Origin: DASUSH01 sp963785155 | Lineage (GTDB): Bacteria; Actinomycetota; Thermoleophilia; Solirubrobacterales; 70-9 | DNA: 64,000 bases | Assembly: GCA_963785155.1 (NCBI GenBank) | Contig: CAWAUB010000014.1 | Location: 62,001-126,000, forward strand | Direction of reading: 5' to 3' | In this document: positions 1-8,473 of the stretch, piece by piece | Layout: every line of letters starts with the position of its first letter | How positions within the stretch are numbered: the first letter of the stretch is position 1 | The notes under the pieces: generated by a model | Told to the model about the DNA's origin: nothing | Databases searched by the model: none | The model's input: the letters and a program-made list of their open reading frames with translations, nothing else | Translations under genes and position numbers: made by a program

Positions 1-195
1 GCCCAGGATCGACGCAACCAGGACGCTGAGCAGGAGGAGCACCGTCTGCAGCGCTCGCTCTGGGAGTCCCTTGTACTGGAGGATCCGCTCGACGTTGATC
101 GAGACGGCGACGAAGACGAGCCCGGCGAGCGCGGCGGACGCCCCGGCCGTCGCCACGAACAGGTCGCTCCAGGCCTCGGGGTCGTAGGCGGCCAC
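1..195 (-). CDS. Membrane protein, C-terminally cut by window edge
   Basis: A GTG start two bases after the cupin stop opens a frame that runs off the left edge (65 residues seen). It begins VAAYDPEAWSDLF and continues into two hydrophobic segments, roughly residues 12-32 and 48-65, separated by a short charged stretch (ERILQYKGLPER). This resembles small actinobacterial integral membrane proteins of unknown function. It probably forms an operon with the cupin gene. No function can be assigned. Confidence 0.6.
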   Translation of the reverse strand, partial: MAAYDPEAWSDLFVATAGASAALAGLVFVAVSINVERILQYKGLPERALQTVLLLLSVLVASILG

Positions 196-197
196 GG

Positions 198-614
198 TCA
201 GTCGGCGGGCGGGAAGCTGATCTCCGCGCTGAACTCTTCGAGGACGTCGATCCCGTCCGGGTTGCCGCTGAGGAGGACCTCGAAGAACTCGGCGGTTCGC
301 TGGGCCGGCCGGACCTGCCACTTGACCTTTGCGGCGCCGTCGCCGGTCATCTGGTGCGGGGTCCCGGCGGGTACGTCGAAGGCCTCGCCCTGCTCGTAGC
401 GGCGCTCGACGCCGTCCACGACCGTGAGCATCGCGCCCTCGAGCACCTCGAAGCGCTCGGCCTGCGAGGGGTGGAGGTGCATGGGCGGCATCATCGCGCC
501 CTCGCCGTAGCTCGCCTCCATCTCGAGCAGCTCACCGTCGGACTCGGCTCCGGTCGTGACCAGGCGGAGCCTGTAGTCGTTCGGTCCCTCGAACTCCTGT
601 CCCGCGTGTGCCAT
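198..614 (-). CDS. Cupin-domain protein
   Basis: 138-residue single-domain cupin. Motif 1 is visible as PPMHLHPSQAERFEVLEG near residues 43-60 (two His and one Glu as metal ligands). Motif 2 is DVPAGTPHQM near residue 80. The length matches small cytosolic cupins, which are usually metal-dependent dioxygenases, isomerases or binding proteins. The substrate cannot be inferred. It is followed by a co-directional membrane-protein gene and is divergent from a sulfotransferase only 26 bp away, so promoters on both strands must be compact. Confidence 0.8.
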   Translation of the reverse strand: MAHAGQEFEGPNDYRLRLVTTGAESDGELLEMEASYGEGAMMPPMHLHPSQAERFEVLEGAMLTVVDGVERRYEQGEAFDVPAGTPHQMTGDGAAKVKWQVRPAQRTAEFFEVLLSGNPDGIDVLEEFSAEISFPPAD

Positions 615-640
615 CAGTCGCGAGCCTAACCTCCCCGCCG

Positions 641-1601
641 ATGAACTTGTTCGTCCAGGGAATGCGGCGGTCGGGGACGACGATCCTCTACGACGCGCTG
701 CTCGAGGATCCCGAGCTGCGCCTGTTCTACGAGCCTCTGCGCGAGGACAAGGTGACCGTCGGCGGCGGCTCGGGCGCTCGGGAGACCGACGCCTTCGCCG
801 AGACCCGGGAGATCCGTGCGGCCTACGGCGGCGAGCATTTCCCGGAAGTCCCGCTCGCCGAGTTCAACTGGGGCGGGCCGCGCGAGCCCGCGCTGGAGGC
901 GCGGCCGGGGCTACCGGATCACGTCCGCGGCCTCCTCGCCCACCTGCTGGAGCAGGCGCCCCGCCGTCGCGATCAAGGAGACCCGGTTCTACGACCAGGT
1001 CGCCGACCTCGCGGAGCTCGACCCGGGCGCGGCCCTCGCCCACGTCGTCCGCGACCCCCGCGCCGTGACCGCCTCGATCATGCTCGGCCGCGGGCGCAAC
1101 CGGGAGGCGAAGCACTTCCCGACCACGGATCGATTCTTCACGGACGCCAAGAAGCGCCGCCTGTGGTCCAGCTACGACATCGCCGAGGAGCTGCTGTCGC
1201 GACCGGACGCGCCGGCGCTGGACGAGCCGACGAGCGTCGACCGCGTCCTGCTCGTCTGGAAGCACACGTTCGAGTCGACCCGCGGCGCAGGTCGCGAGCT
1301 CTTCGGCGAGCGCTACCTGCTGCTGCGAAACGAGGATCTGCGCGCCGACCCGGCCGCCTCGCTCGGCTCGCTCTACGCGGTCCTCGGCCGACCGGTGCCC
1401 GAACCCGTCGCGGATTGGGCGCGCGAGAAGGTCCGCTCCCCCGAGGAGCCCTACGCGGCTTCCGACCCTCGCTGGCTCGACGCCTTCCGCCGGCTCGGGA
1501 TGGAGGAGGCGATCGCCGAGGCCGGCTATCCGGAGCTGCTCGACGAGTCGGGCTACGAGGCACCCGCGAAGCGCCGCGGATTGAGCCGACTCTGGCGCTA
1601 G
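641..1601 (+). CDS. Sulfotransferase (frameshifted)
   Basis: The N-terminus MNLFVQGMRRSGTTILYDAL carries the 5'-phosphosulfate loop (RRSGTT) of PAPS-dependent sulfotransferases. Further on, VVRDPRAVTASIML matches the 3'-phosphate-binding region and RNEDLRADP the C-terminal conserved block. The frame breaks near 958-963, in a CCCC run: EQAP in one frame is followed by AVAIKETRFYD in the next. One extra base is therefore inferred, and the repaired product is about 320 residues. It is one of several sulfotransferases within 13 kb, so it probably belongs to the same sulfation pathway. The shift is either a sequence error or a recent mutation. Confidence 0.75.
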
Positions 1602-1612
1602 ATTCTTCAGCC

Positions 1613-1870
1613 GTGAAGGCACGCGTGCTGATCCGGCCGAAGGAGGGCATCCTCGACCCGCAGGGCAAGGCGGTCGAGCGGGCGCTGCCGGCGCTCGGCT
1701 TCGACGGCGTCTCCCACGTTCGCGTCGGCCGCCTGGTCGAGCTCGAGACCGAGACGCCGGACGAGCTCGACTCGCTCTGCGAGAAGCTGCTCGCGAACCC
1801 GCTGATCGAGGACTTCGAGGTCGAGCTCGACGGCGAGGGCAACGGCGACGGCTCTGCCCCTGACGCGTGA
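1613..1870 (+). CDS. purS: Phosphoribosylformylglycinamidine synthase subunit PurS
   Basis: 85-residue protein of PurS size, beginning VKARVLIRPKEGILDPQGKAVERAL with the typical IDPQG-like signature and a short alpha/beta fold. PurS bridges PurQ and PurL in the FGAR amidotransferase complex (fourth step of purine synthesis), helping ammonia channel from PurQ. The GTG start lies 11 bp after the sulfotransferase stop. Its stop overlaps the purQ start (GTGA at 1867), which implies translational coupling. Confidence 0.9.
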   Translation: MKARVLIRPKEGILDPQGKAVERALPALGFDGVSHVRVGRLVELETETPDELDSLCEKLLANPLIEDFEVELDGEGNGDGSAPDA

Positions 1871-2527
1871 CGAGCTTCGGCGTCCTCCAGTTTCCCGGCT
1901 CCTGCGACGAGCGCGACGCGCTCGCGGCCTGTGAGCGCGCAGGCGACGCCCGGCTCATCTGGCACGAGGACCGCGACCTCGGCGGGGTCGACGCGATCGT
2001 CGTCCCGGGAGGCTTCTCCTACGGCGACTACCTACGGGTGGGCGCGATCGCTCGCTTCGCTCCCGCGATGGAGGCCGTCCTCGAGTTCGCCCGCGACGGC
2101 GGTCCCGGTGCTCGGCATCTGCAATGGGTTCCAGGTGCTCTGCGAGGCCGGTCTGCTGCCCGGCGCCCTGCTGCCCAACGAGGGACTGAAGTTCGTCTGC
2201 CGCCAGGTCGACCTCGTCGCCGAGACCGCGGAGGGCCCCGAGAGCCCATGGACGCGCTCGATCGACGCCGGTGAGACGCTTTCGATCCCGGTCAAGCACA
2301 CGACCGGCCTCTACTACGCGCCTGACGACGAGCTCGACCGCCTCGAGGCGAGCGGCCAGGTGGCCTTCCGCTACGCTGCGGGCCATAACCCGAACGGGTC
2401 GGCCAGGGACATCGCGGGGGTGACCAATGAGGCCGGCAACGTGCTCGGGTTGATGCCACATCCGGAGCACGCCGTGGATCCGCTCACAGGCTCCGAGGAC
2501 GGCTCCGACTCTTCGCGTCGGTCGTAG
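1867..2527 (+). CDS. purQ: FGAM synthase glutaminase subunit PurQ (frameshifted)
   Basis: Class-I glutamine amidotransferase. VTSFGVLQFPGSCDERDA opens the protein, VPGGFSYGDYLR is conserved, the nucleophile Cys is in GICNGFQVLCEAG, and the His/Glu of the triad are in MPHPEHAV. It supplies ammonia to PurL. One frame covers 1867 to about 2100 and another continues from there, so there is a one-base shift around 2099-2106. A second shift near 2507 is likely: the expected ending LFASVVAVPV followed by a stop at 2539-2541 lies in the third frame, whereas the frame as read ends SDSSRRS. The purL partner lies 19 kb away, beyond the sulfation block. Confidence 0.88.
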
Positions 2528-2543
2528 CCGTACCCGTGTAGGC

Positions 2544-2588
2544 CCGCCGGGAGCGGACGCGAAGCGGAGCATCCCGGCGGATCTGTCT
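2544..2588 (+). repeat. Loop-conserved hairpin element, copy 1
   Basis: Perfect 9-bp arms CCGCCGGGA (2544-2552) and TCCCGGCGG (2572-2580) enclose the 19-nt core GCGGACGCGAAGCGGAGCA. The right arm is followed by an 8-nt tail, ATCTGTCT. Compared with other copies in this window, the core is nearly invariant and the arms differ but stay complementary. It starts right after the probable true end of purQ and lies upstream of the glycosyltransferase. Function is unknown. Confidence 0.8.
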
Positions 2589-2618
2589 CGCAAGCGGAGC
2601 ATCCCGGCGGAATTGTCT
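2589..2618 (+). repeat. Partial direct repeat of hairpin element copy 1
   Basis: CGCAAGCGGAGCA, then TCCCGGCGG, then AATTGTCT. This repeats the second half of the adjacent element (core end, right arm, tail) without its own left arm. It could pair with the same upstream left arm at 2544-2552, offering an alternative fold. It ends one base before the glycosyltransferase ATG, so this leader could expose or hide that start region. That last point is inference. Confidence 0.65.
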
Positions 2619-2619
2619 G

Positions 2620-3747
2620 ATGAGGATCGGAATCGTCTCCAAGTGGTTCGACCGCGGCCAGCCGGTCGTCGGCCGCTACCTGCGCAGCGCCTTCGAGGCG
2701 CTGGGCCACGAGACATACGTGCTTGCGCGGCCGAAGAAGGAGCGCGGCCCGCGGCCGGGCGCCCTCGACCGCAAGGACGTCTGGGACCAGCCCGGGATCA
2801 CGGAGGCCTCCGCCTACGACATCCCGCTCGACGAGTACCGCGCCTGGGTCGAGGCCGAGGGGATCGAGGCGATCTTCTGCGACCAGAACTACCAGTTCGA
2901 AGAACTGGCGACGCTGCGCGGCCAGGGAGTCCACACCGCCGGCCGCTTCGTCTGGGAGCACTTCGAGGGCGACCACGCGGCAGGCGCGCAGGAGGCCTTC
3001 GAGGTCATCTACTCCTTCACCCACGCCGAGCAGGAGCGCTACCGCGATTTCGGGATCGAGAGCCCGCGGATCCAGTGGGGCCTTCATCCGGAGCTCCTGG
3101 AGATAGCACAGCCCGCGACCCGACCGAACCGGACGCGAAGCGGAGGATTCGGGCGGAGTCGTCAATTCGTCTATCCCGGCGGCTTCATCGGCCATCGCAA
3201 GCCGGTCAAGGAGGTCGTCGAGGCGTTCATGCGGACGCTCGACCCAAGCCTGCGGCTGCTCGTCACCGCGCAGGTCGACCGCAAGCGGCTCGACCAGGTC
3301 AAGGAGATGGTCGCCGGCGACTCGCGGATCGAGCTCGTCCTCGACGACCTGCCACGGCTCGAGCACCTCGCCCGGATCGCGGGCTGCGACGTCTGCGTCA
3401 CCCCGAGCCGCTGGGAGGGCCTGGGGCTGCCGCTCTACGAGGCCACGGCGTTCGGCCAGCCGATCATCGTCAACGACAACCCGCCGATGAACGAGGTCGT
3501 CACCGACGGGGTCAACGGTCTGCTCGTCGCCGGCATCGAGGACGGCACCGCCAAGTCCGGCATCCCCGCCCACTCGCCCGACGTGACCGAGCTCGCCGGC
3601 GCATTCGAGCGGCTCGCCGATCCCGAGCTGCGCGCGAAGCTCGCCGAGGGCTCGCGCAACCTCCGCTCCGAGCTCACCTGGGAGCGCACGGTCGACGGCT
3701 TCCGCGACCTCCTCGACCGGCTCGTGCCAACCTACGCCGGCTCATGA
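2620..3747 (+). CDS. GT-B glycosyltransferase (family 4-like)
   Basis: 375 residues. The N-terminal Rossmann half starts MRIGIVSKWFDRGQPVVGRYLRSAFEAL. The C-terminal half has the GT4 pattern SRWEGLGLPLYEATAFGQPIIV with the conserved acidic E-x7-E spacing near residues 265-285, and the linker FVYPGGFIGHRKP. It probably transfers a nucleotide-activated sugar onto a lipid or glycan at the cytoplasmic membrane. Residues about 167-182 (RPNRTRSGGFGRSRQ) are encoded by an inserted hairpin element, between the two domains where an insertion is tolerated. The stop overlaps the start of the next sulfotransferase (ATGA), so the sugar acceptor made here is a candidate substrate for sulfation. Confidence 0.85.
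   Translation: MRIGIVSKWFDRGQPVVGRYLRSAFEALGHETYVLARPKKERGPRPGALDRKDVWDQPGITEASAYDIPLDEYRAWVEAEGIEAIFCDQNYQFEELATLRGQGVHTAGRFVWEHFEGDHAAGAQEAFEVIYSFTHAEQERYRDFGIESPRIQWGLHPELLEIAQPATRPNRTRSGGFGRSRQFVYPGGFIGHRKPVKEVVEAFMRTLDPSLRLLVTAQVDRKRLDQVKEMVAGDSRIELVLDDLPRLEHLARIAGCDVCVTPSRWEGLGLPLYEATAFGQPIIVNDNPPMNEVVTDGVNGLLVAGIEDGTAKSGIPAHSPDVTELAGAFERLADPELRAKLAEGSRNLRSELTWERTVDGFRDLLDRLVPTYAGS
3120..3164 (+). repeat. Hairpin element copy 2, in-frame inside glycosyltransferase
   Basis: Arms CCGACCGAA (3120-3128) and TTCGGGCGG (3148-3156) pair at 8 of 9 positions around the core CCGGACGCGAAGCGGAGGA. The tail is AGTCGTCA. Core plus arms plus tail is 45 nt, exactly 15 codons, so the glycosyltransferase frame stays open. 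The core is identical to those at 26887-26905 and 62196-62214 (reverse strand). Confidence 0.8.
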
Positions 3748-5685
3748 GCGACCAGGTGACACCCGCCCCGTTCGTCGTCGGCGTCGGCCGCTCCGGCACG
3801 ACGATGCTGCGGCTGATGCTCGACGCGCATTCGCAGCTCACGATCCCGCCCGAGACGCACTTCCTTCCCGATCTGATCGAGATGTTCGAGTCGGTGCCGG
3901 TGACGCCGGAGATGGCGTTCGAGCGGTTCGCCGAGGACCGCCGTTGGGCGGACTTCCACCTCGATGCCGAGGAGCTCCGCGCCAGGCTCGAGACGGTCGA
4001 GCCCTTCGATATCGAGCCGGTGGTGCGCACCTTCTACGAGCTCTACGCCGAGAAGGAGGGCAAGCCGCGCTGGGGTGACAAGACACCGAACTACGTCGAC
4101 AAGATGGGCGAGATCGAGGCCGTCCTTCCGGAGGCCCGATTCATCCACCTGATCCGCGATGGGCGCGACGTCGCGATGTCGCGGATCAAGCGCTCGCTGA
4201 AGAACCCGCCCCCGATGACGCGGGTCGCCCGCAACTGGAAGCGCCGGATCCGCCGCGCCCAGCGCGCGGGAGGAAAGCTCGAGCATTACCTCGAGCTCAG
4301 GTACGAGGACCTGATCCTCGACACCGAGGTCACCCTGCGGACGATCTGCGAGTTCATCGACCTTCCCTTCGAGGAGGGGATGCTCACCTACTACGAGCGC
4401 GCCGAGGAGCGGATGTCGGAGATGGCGCACGACCTGAAGCCGGTGGACGGCAAGCCGATGCGGCCGGGCGAAGAGCGGATGCAGGCGCACGCGCTGACCC
4501 AGGAGCCGCCCTCGGCCGACGCGATCGGGCGCTGGCGCAAGCGGATGGACGCCGCCGACCTCGAGACGTTCGAGACCGTTGCCGGCGACCTGCTCGGCGA
4601 GCTCGGCTACGAGGTCACGGTCCCGAGCCGCAAGCCCAGCAAGCTGAAGACGGCGCTGGCCGGCCCCGCGGATCGTGCCCGTCGCGCCGTCGGGCGAATC
4701 GGCGCTCTGCGCAAGACCGCGCCTGGCGCGGCCGAGGCGATCGATCCCGACACGACCCGGCTCCCCGCGCCCTTCGTCGTCGGCGTCACGCGTTCGGGCA
4801 CGACGCTGCTGCGGATGATGCTCGACTCGCACCCGCAGCTCGCGATCCCGCCCGAGAGCGCACTTCGTCCCCGACCTGATCGAGGCGTTCCAGGAGAAGA
4901 AGGACCCGACCGTCGACGACGCGGTCGCCGCGATCGAGGGCAACCGCCGCTGGGGCGACTTCCACCTCGACGCCGGCGAGCTACGCGAGCGGATCGCGGC
5001 GACCGAGCCGGTCAACGTCTCGGACTCCCTGCGCGCGTTCTTCGAGCTCTACGCCGAGAAGCAGGGCAAGCCGCGCTGGGGCGACAAGACCCCGATCTAC
5101 ATCAACCGGATGCTCCTGATCCAGCGCGCGCTGCCCGAGGCGAGGTTCATCCACCTGATCCGCGACGGGCGCGACGCGGCGCTCTCACGGGCCAAGCGCG
5201 TTCTGACCGACCCGACGCCGATACCCAAGGTCGCGCAACGCTGGAAGAACCGGATCCTGCGCGCCCGCGAGCAGGCGGACCGGCTGCCGTACTACCTCGA
5301 GGTCCACTACGAGGACCTGATCCGCGAGACCGAGCCGACGCTGCGGAAGATCTGCGAGTTCATCGACCTGCCCTTCGACGACGCGATGCTCACCTACTAC
5401 GAGCGGGCGGAGGAGCGGATGTCGGAGATGGCGCGGGACCTGCCCTCCGAGGGCGACAAGCCGCTGCGCCCGGCCGACCACCGCGTCGAGGCCCACAAGC
5501 TGACCCAGAAGCCGCCCGACCCCTCGCGCCTCGGCCAGTGGCGGGAGAAGATGAGCGCCGAGGACCAGGCGGCGTTCGAGGGCGAGGCGGGCGACCTGCT
5601 CGAGGAGCTCGGCTACGAGGTGACCGGCAAGCAGATTGCCGGCACGCGCTGCGACGCATGGGAATCCTCGACCGGATGGGCGTGA
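3744..5685 (+). CDS. Tandem double-domain sulfotransferase A (frameshifted)
   Basis: Two complete Sulfotransfer_3-type domains sit in one reading unit. Domain 1 (from residue 1) has PFVVGVGRSGTTMLRLML, RWGDKTPNYV, FIHLIRDGRDVAMSR and LRYEDLI. Domain 2 (from about residue 337) has PFVVGVTRSGTTLLRMML, RWGDKTPIYI, FIHLIRDGRDAALSR and VHYEDLI. The ~30-residue basic linker has no ATG, GTG or TTG, so this is a true fusion. A one-base insertion near 4857 (CCCGAGAGCGCAC where PETH is expected) shifts domain 2 into another frame. The original frame also stays open, so automatic callers may join this to the next gene. PAPS-dependent sulfation of a glycan, lipid or small molecule is inferred. Confidence 0.8.
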
Positions 5686-7715
5686 GCCGCGACGCGCGGC
5701 GGACCCCCTTCCCGTTCGTCGTCGGCATGAACCGCTCGGGGACGACGCTGCTGCGGATGATGCTCGACGCCCATCCCGAGCTGACGATCCCACCCGAGAC
5801 TCACTTCATCCCCGACCTGATCCAGGTCGAGAAGCGCGACGGGCCGGACGCGGACACGTTCGTCGAGGTGATCACCTCGCAGCGCGAGTGGGGCGACTTC
5901 GGCTTCGACGCGGAGACGCTGCGGGCCCGGTTCGGCGCGATCCAGAACCTGGACTCCGCGACGGCGATCCGCGCCTTCTACGAGCTCTACGCGGAACTTC
6001 AGGACAAGCCCCGCTGGGGCGACAAGACGCCCAGGTACGTGAGCAAGATGCGGGCGATCCAGCGCGTCCTGCCGGAGGCCCGCTTCGTCCACGTGATCCG
6101 CGACGGCCGCGACGTCGCCCTCTCGGTGCTCGACCGCACCGTGAAGGACCTGACCGTGGCCGCGGTCGCCGGCCGCTGGTCGGAGAAGGTCACCAAGGCC
6201 CGCCGGGATGCGCCGCGGCTGCGCCACTACCTCGAGGTCCGCTACGAGGACCTGATCCTCGAGCCCGAGGCGATGCTGAAGCAGATCTGCGAGTTCTGTG
6301 AGCTGCCCTGGGCCGAGGAGATGCTCGACTACCACGAGCGCGCCGGCGAGCGGCTCGAGGAGATGAAGCGCGAGCTGCCCGCCGAGGAGGGCGGCAAGAC
6401 GAAGCTCTCGGTCGAGCGGCGGATGGCGACGCACGCGAAGACCCGCGAGCCGCCGGACCCCAGCCGCGTCGCCCGCTGGCGCGAGGGGATGAGCGACGCC
6501 GACCGCAACGAATTCGAGGACGCCGCCGGAGAGCTACTCGCCGAGCTCGACTACCCGGTCGGCCCCGGCGCCGCCGCCGAGGTCGAGGAGAAGCTCGGCG
6601 CGATCGCATCGCGGGAGGGCCCTCCGGCGGACCCTGCAAGCGACGCTTCCGAAGTATCGGGGGGAGGCGCCGCCGAAGGCGGCCGCCGAGGGGGCGAAGC
6701 CCCCGGTAGCGCCTACCGGGCCCCCGAGCGTCCCTCGATCCCGAAGCGGGCGCTGCTCGCGGGCGGCGACGCCGTGCAGAAGTTCCGCAGCATCCGCAAC
6801 CGCGCCACCAGCGGCCCGCCGGCGCCGTTCGTCGTCTCCGCCACCCGCTCGGGCTCGACGCTGATGCGCCTGATGCTCGACTCGCATCCGGAGATGGCGA
6901 TCCCGCTGGAGACCCACTTCGTCCCCGACCTGATCAAGGCGCGGCGCTGGGAGCGGGCCGACGCCGATCGCCTCGCCGAGGTCGTCACGACCCATCGCCG
7001 CTGGGGCGACTTCCACCTCGATGCCGACGAGCTGACCCGGCGGTTCAACGCCGTGGAGCCGCTCGAGATCGGCGAGGTCATCCGCGTCTTCTACGAGCTC
7101 TATGCCGAGCAGCAGGGCAAGCCGCGCTGGGGCGACAAGACGCCCGGCTACGTGCGCGAGATGATGCGGATCGAGCACGTCCTCCCCGAGGCGCGCTTCA
7201 TCCACCTGATCCGCGACGGGCGCGACGTCGCCCTCTCCGTCCTCGGCCGCGACTGGGGGCCGGACACGGTCGAGGGCGCGGCGCGGCGCTGGAAGAAGCG
7301 CGTGATGCGCGGCCGCGAGCAGGCCGCCCGGCTGCCGCACTACACCGAGGTCCGCTACGAGGACCTGATCCTCGAAACCGAGCCGACGCTCCTGCGCGTC
7401 TGCGAGTACGTCGAGCTCGACTACGACGAGTCGATGCTCCGCTACTACGAGCGGGCCGAGGAGCGGCTTGCCGAAAAGGACCGCGACCTATACCGCGGCC
7501 CCGACCGCGAGGTCGTCTCCGCCGAGCACCGCATGGAGTCGCACAAGCTCGCGATGGAGCCGCCGAAGGCCGACCGCGTCGGTCGCTGGCGCGAAAAGAT
7601 GACCGAAGAGCAGCGCGCGATCTTCGAGGCGGAGGCGGGCGACCTGCTGGCCGACCTCGGCTACGAGGTCGAGGGCCCGGTCAAGGCCCTCAGTGGCCGC
7701 GCGACGCGAACCTGA
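5658..7715 (+). CDS. Tandem double-domain sulfotransferase B
   Basis: Intact frame of 685 residues with two Sulfotransfer_3-like domains. Domain 1 has PFVVGMNRSGTTLLRMML, RWGDKTPRYV, FVHVIRDGRDVALS and VRYEDLILE. Domain 2 has PFVVSATRSGSTLMRLML, RWGDKTPGYV, FIHLIRDGRDVALS and VRYEDLILE. The 60-residue Gly/Ala/Glu-rich linker (about residues 315-375) is encoded by a run of palindromes. The ATG lies 28 bp inside the 3' end of fusion A, and an in-frame ATG at 5676 is an alternative. The four domains of A and B look like products of repeated duplication. Cytosolic, PAPS as donor; acceptor unknown. Confidence 0.85.
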   Translation: MGILDRMGVSRDARRTPFPFVVGMNRSGTTLLRMMLDAHPELTIPPETHFIPDLIQVEKRDGPDADTFVEVITSQREWGDFGFDAETLRARFGAIQNLDSATAIRAFYELYAELQDKPRWGDKTPRYVSKMRAIQRVLPEARFVHVIRDGRDVALSVLDRTVKDLTVAAVAGRWSEKVTKARRDAPRLRHYLEVRYEDLILEPEAMLKQICEFCELPWAEEMLDYHERAGERLEEMKRELPAEEGGKTKLSVERRMATHAKTREPPDPSRVARWREGMSDADRNEFEDAAGELLAELDYPVGPGAAAEVEEKLGAIASREGPPADPASDASEVSGGGAAEGGRRGGEAPGSAYRAPERPSIPKRALLAGGDAVQKFRSIRNRATSGPPAPFVVSATRSGSTLMRLMLDSHPEMAIPLETHFVPDLIKARRWERADADRLAEVVTTHRRWGDFHLDADELTRRFNAVEPLEIGEVIRVFYELYAEQQGKPRWGDKTPGYVREMMRIEHVLPEARFIHLIRDGRDVALSVLGRDWGPDTVEGAARRWKKRVMRGREQAARLPHYTEVRYEDLILETEPTLLRVCEYVELDYDESMLRYYERAEERLAEKDRDLYRGPDREVVSAEHRMESHKLAMEPPKADRVGRWREKMTEEQRAIFEAEAGDLLADLGYEVEGPVKALSGRATRT
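6614..6720 (+). repeat. Run of four short palindromes in the coding linker
   Basis: GGAGGGCCCTCC (6614-6625); GCCGCC-GAA-GGCGGC (6669-6683); GGGGGC-GAA-GCCCCC (6690-6704); CCCGGTAG-CGC-CTACCGGG (6702-6720, sharing bases with the preceding one). All lie in the linker between the two domains of sulfotransferase B and keep the frame. This is reminiscent of palindromic elements inserting into tolerant protein linkers. Confidence 0.7.
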
Positions 7716-7718
7716 CGG

Positions 7719-8450
7719 CTAACGGGCGAGGGCGAGGCGGCCGGCGAACTCCTCGCCGATGCGAGGGAACTCCGCCTGGAATTCGTCCAGCGACGCTTGG
7801 AAGGCCGCGGCGTAATCGAGGCCTCGCTCAAACTGGTCCGTGGCACGTTTCAGGCTCACGGCGCTGTCGTGGCGTGTCACAAAGGCCTTCGAGGCGGCGA
7901 CGTGTGGCGGATCGTTCACCACCGCCTGCGTCGCATCCCAGAGGCTCGACACCTCCAACACGAGCGTAATGCTCTTTTCGCGGCTCTCCGTCTCGTCGCC
8001 GAGCGCGTCGTAGATTCGCCTGAGCTCCTGGCTGGTCGCGTCGGCCGCGGCCTCGATGTCCTTCCGCGTTCCGGCCGCCGCCATCTGATCGCCGAGTCCG
8101 GCGGGCCCGTCGGCCTGACGTTCCCCGATGCGCAGGGCCTCGGCGTAGCGGTCGCGGGCGCCGAAGATCCATTCCTTGGCGATCTCCCCGGCGACCTCGT
8201 CGTTCCAGGCGTCCTCCCTGCGCACAAGCCGCCCTTTCTTCGCCAGGACGGCGTTCGGGGTCTCCTCCGGCTTCTCGAGCTCGACCTCCCAAAGCTCCTC
8301 CTGGAGAGAGCCGTTCGCGAGCTGCTCCGGGCGCCAGGCAACGGACTGAGCGCCTCCCCTGCCTTTCATCTTCGCCAAGCCATCGGTCGACCACTCCTGA
8401 TCCCGAACGGGATCGACCGCTCCAGCCTGAAACCACTTGTAGTAGGCCAC
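7719..8450 (-). CDS. Hypothetical protein, 243 residues
   Basis: I do not recognise this protein. The GTG start gives VAYYKWFQAGAVDPVRD. The sequence is hydrophilic, predicted mostly helical (ERQADGPAGL, TSQELRRIYDALGDETESREK, ATDQFERGL), with no signal peptide or membrane span. It is divergent from another unknown gene (8474), 23 bp apart, and its stop converges on sulfotransferase B with 3 bp between. Its lower Arg content and more even codon use than the neighbouring sulfotransferases suggest a separately acquired gene pair. That last point is a visual impression, not a calculation. Confidence 0.55.
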   Translation of the reverse strand: MAYYKWFQAGAVDPVRDQEWSTDGLAKMKGRGGAQSVAWRPEQLANGSLQEELWEVELEKPEETPNAVLAKKGRLVRREDAWNDEVAGEIAKEWIFGARDRYAEALRIGERQADGPAGLGDQMAAAGTRKDIEAAADATSQELRRIYDALGDETESREKSITLVLEVSSLWDATQAVVNDPPHVAASKAFVTRHDSAVSLKRATDQFERGLDYAAAFQASLDEFQAEFPRIGEEFAGRLALAR

Positions 8451-8473
8451 CTAATGGGAGACCCTATGCGCTA

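Noticed and set aside
6690..6720. Intrinsic terminator inside sulfotransferase B
   Set aside because: The hairpins are followed by CCCCCGAG, not a U-run, and the frame continues through a complete second domain.
2613..7715. Single 1700-residue open frame through glycosyltransferase and sulfotransferases
   Set aside because: Its first 1100 bases are a shadow of the glycosyltransferase, and 4860-5657 is a shadow of the second sulfotransferase domain. Homology puts those parts in other frames.
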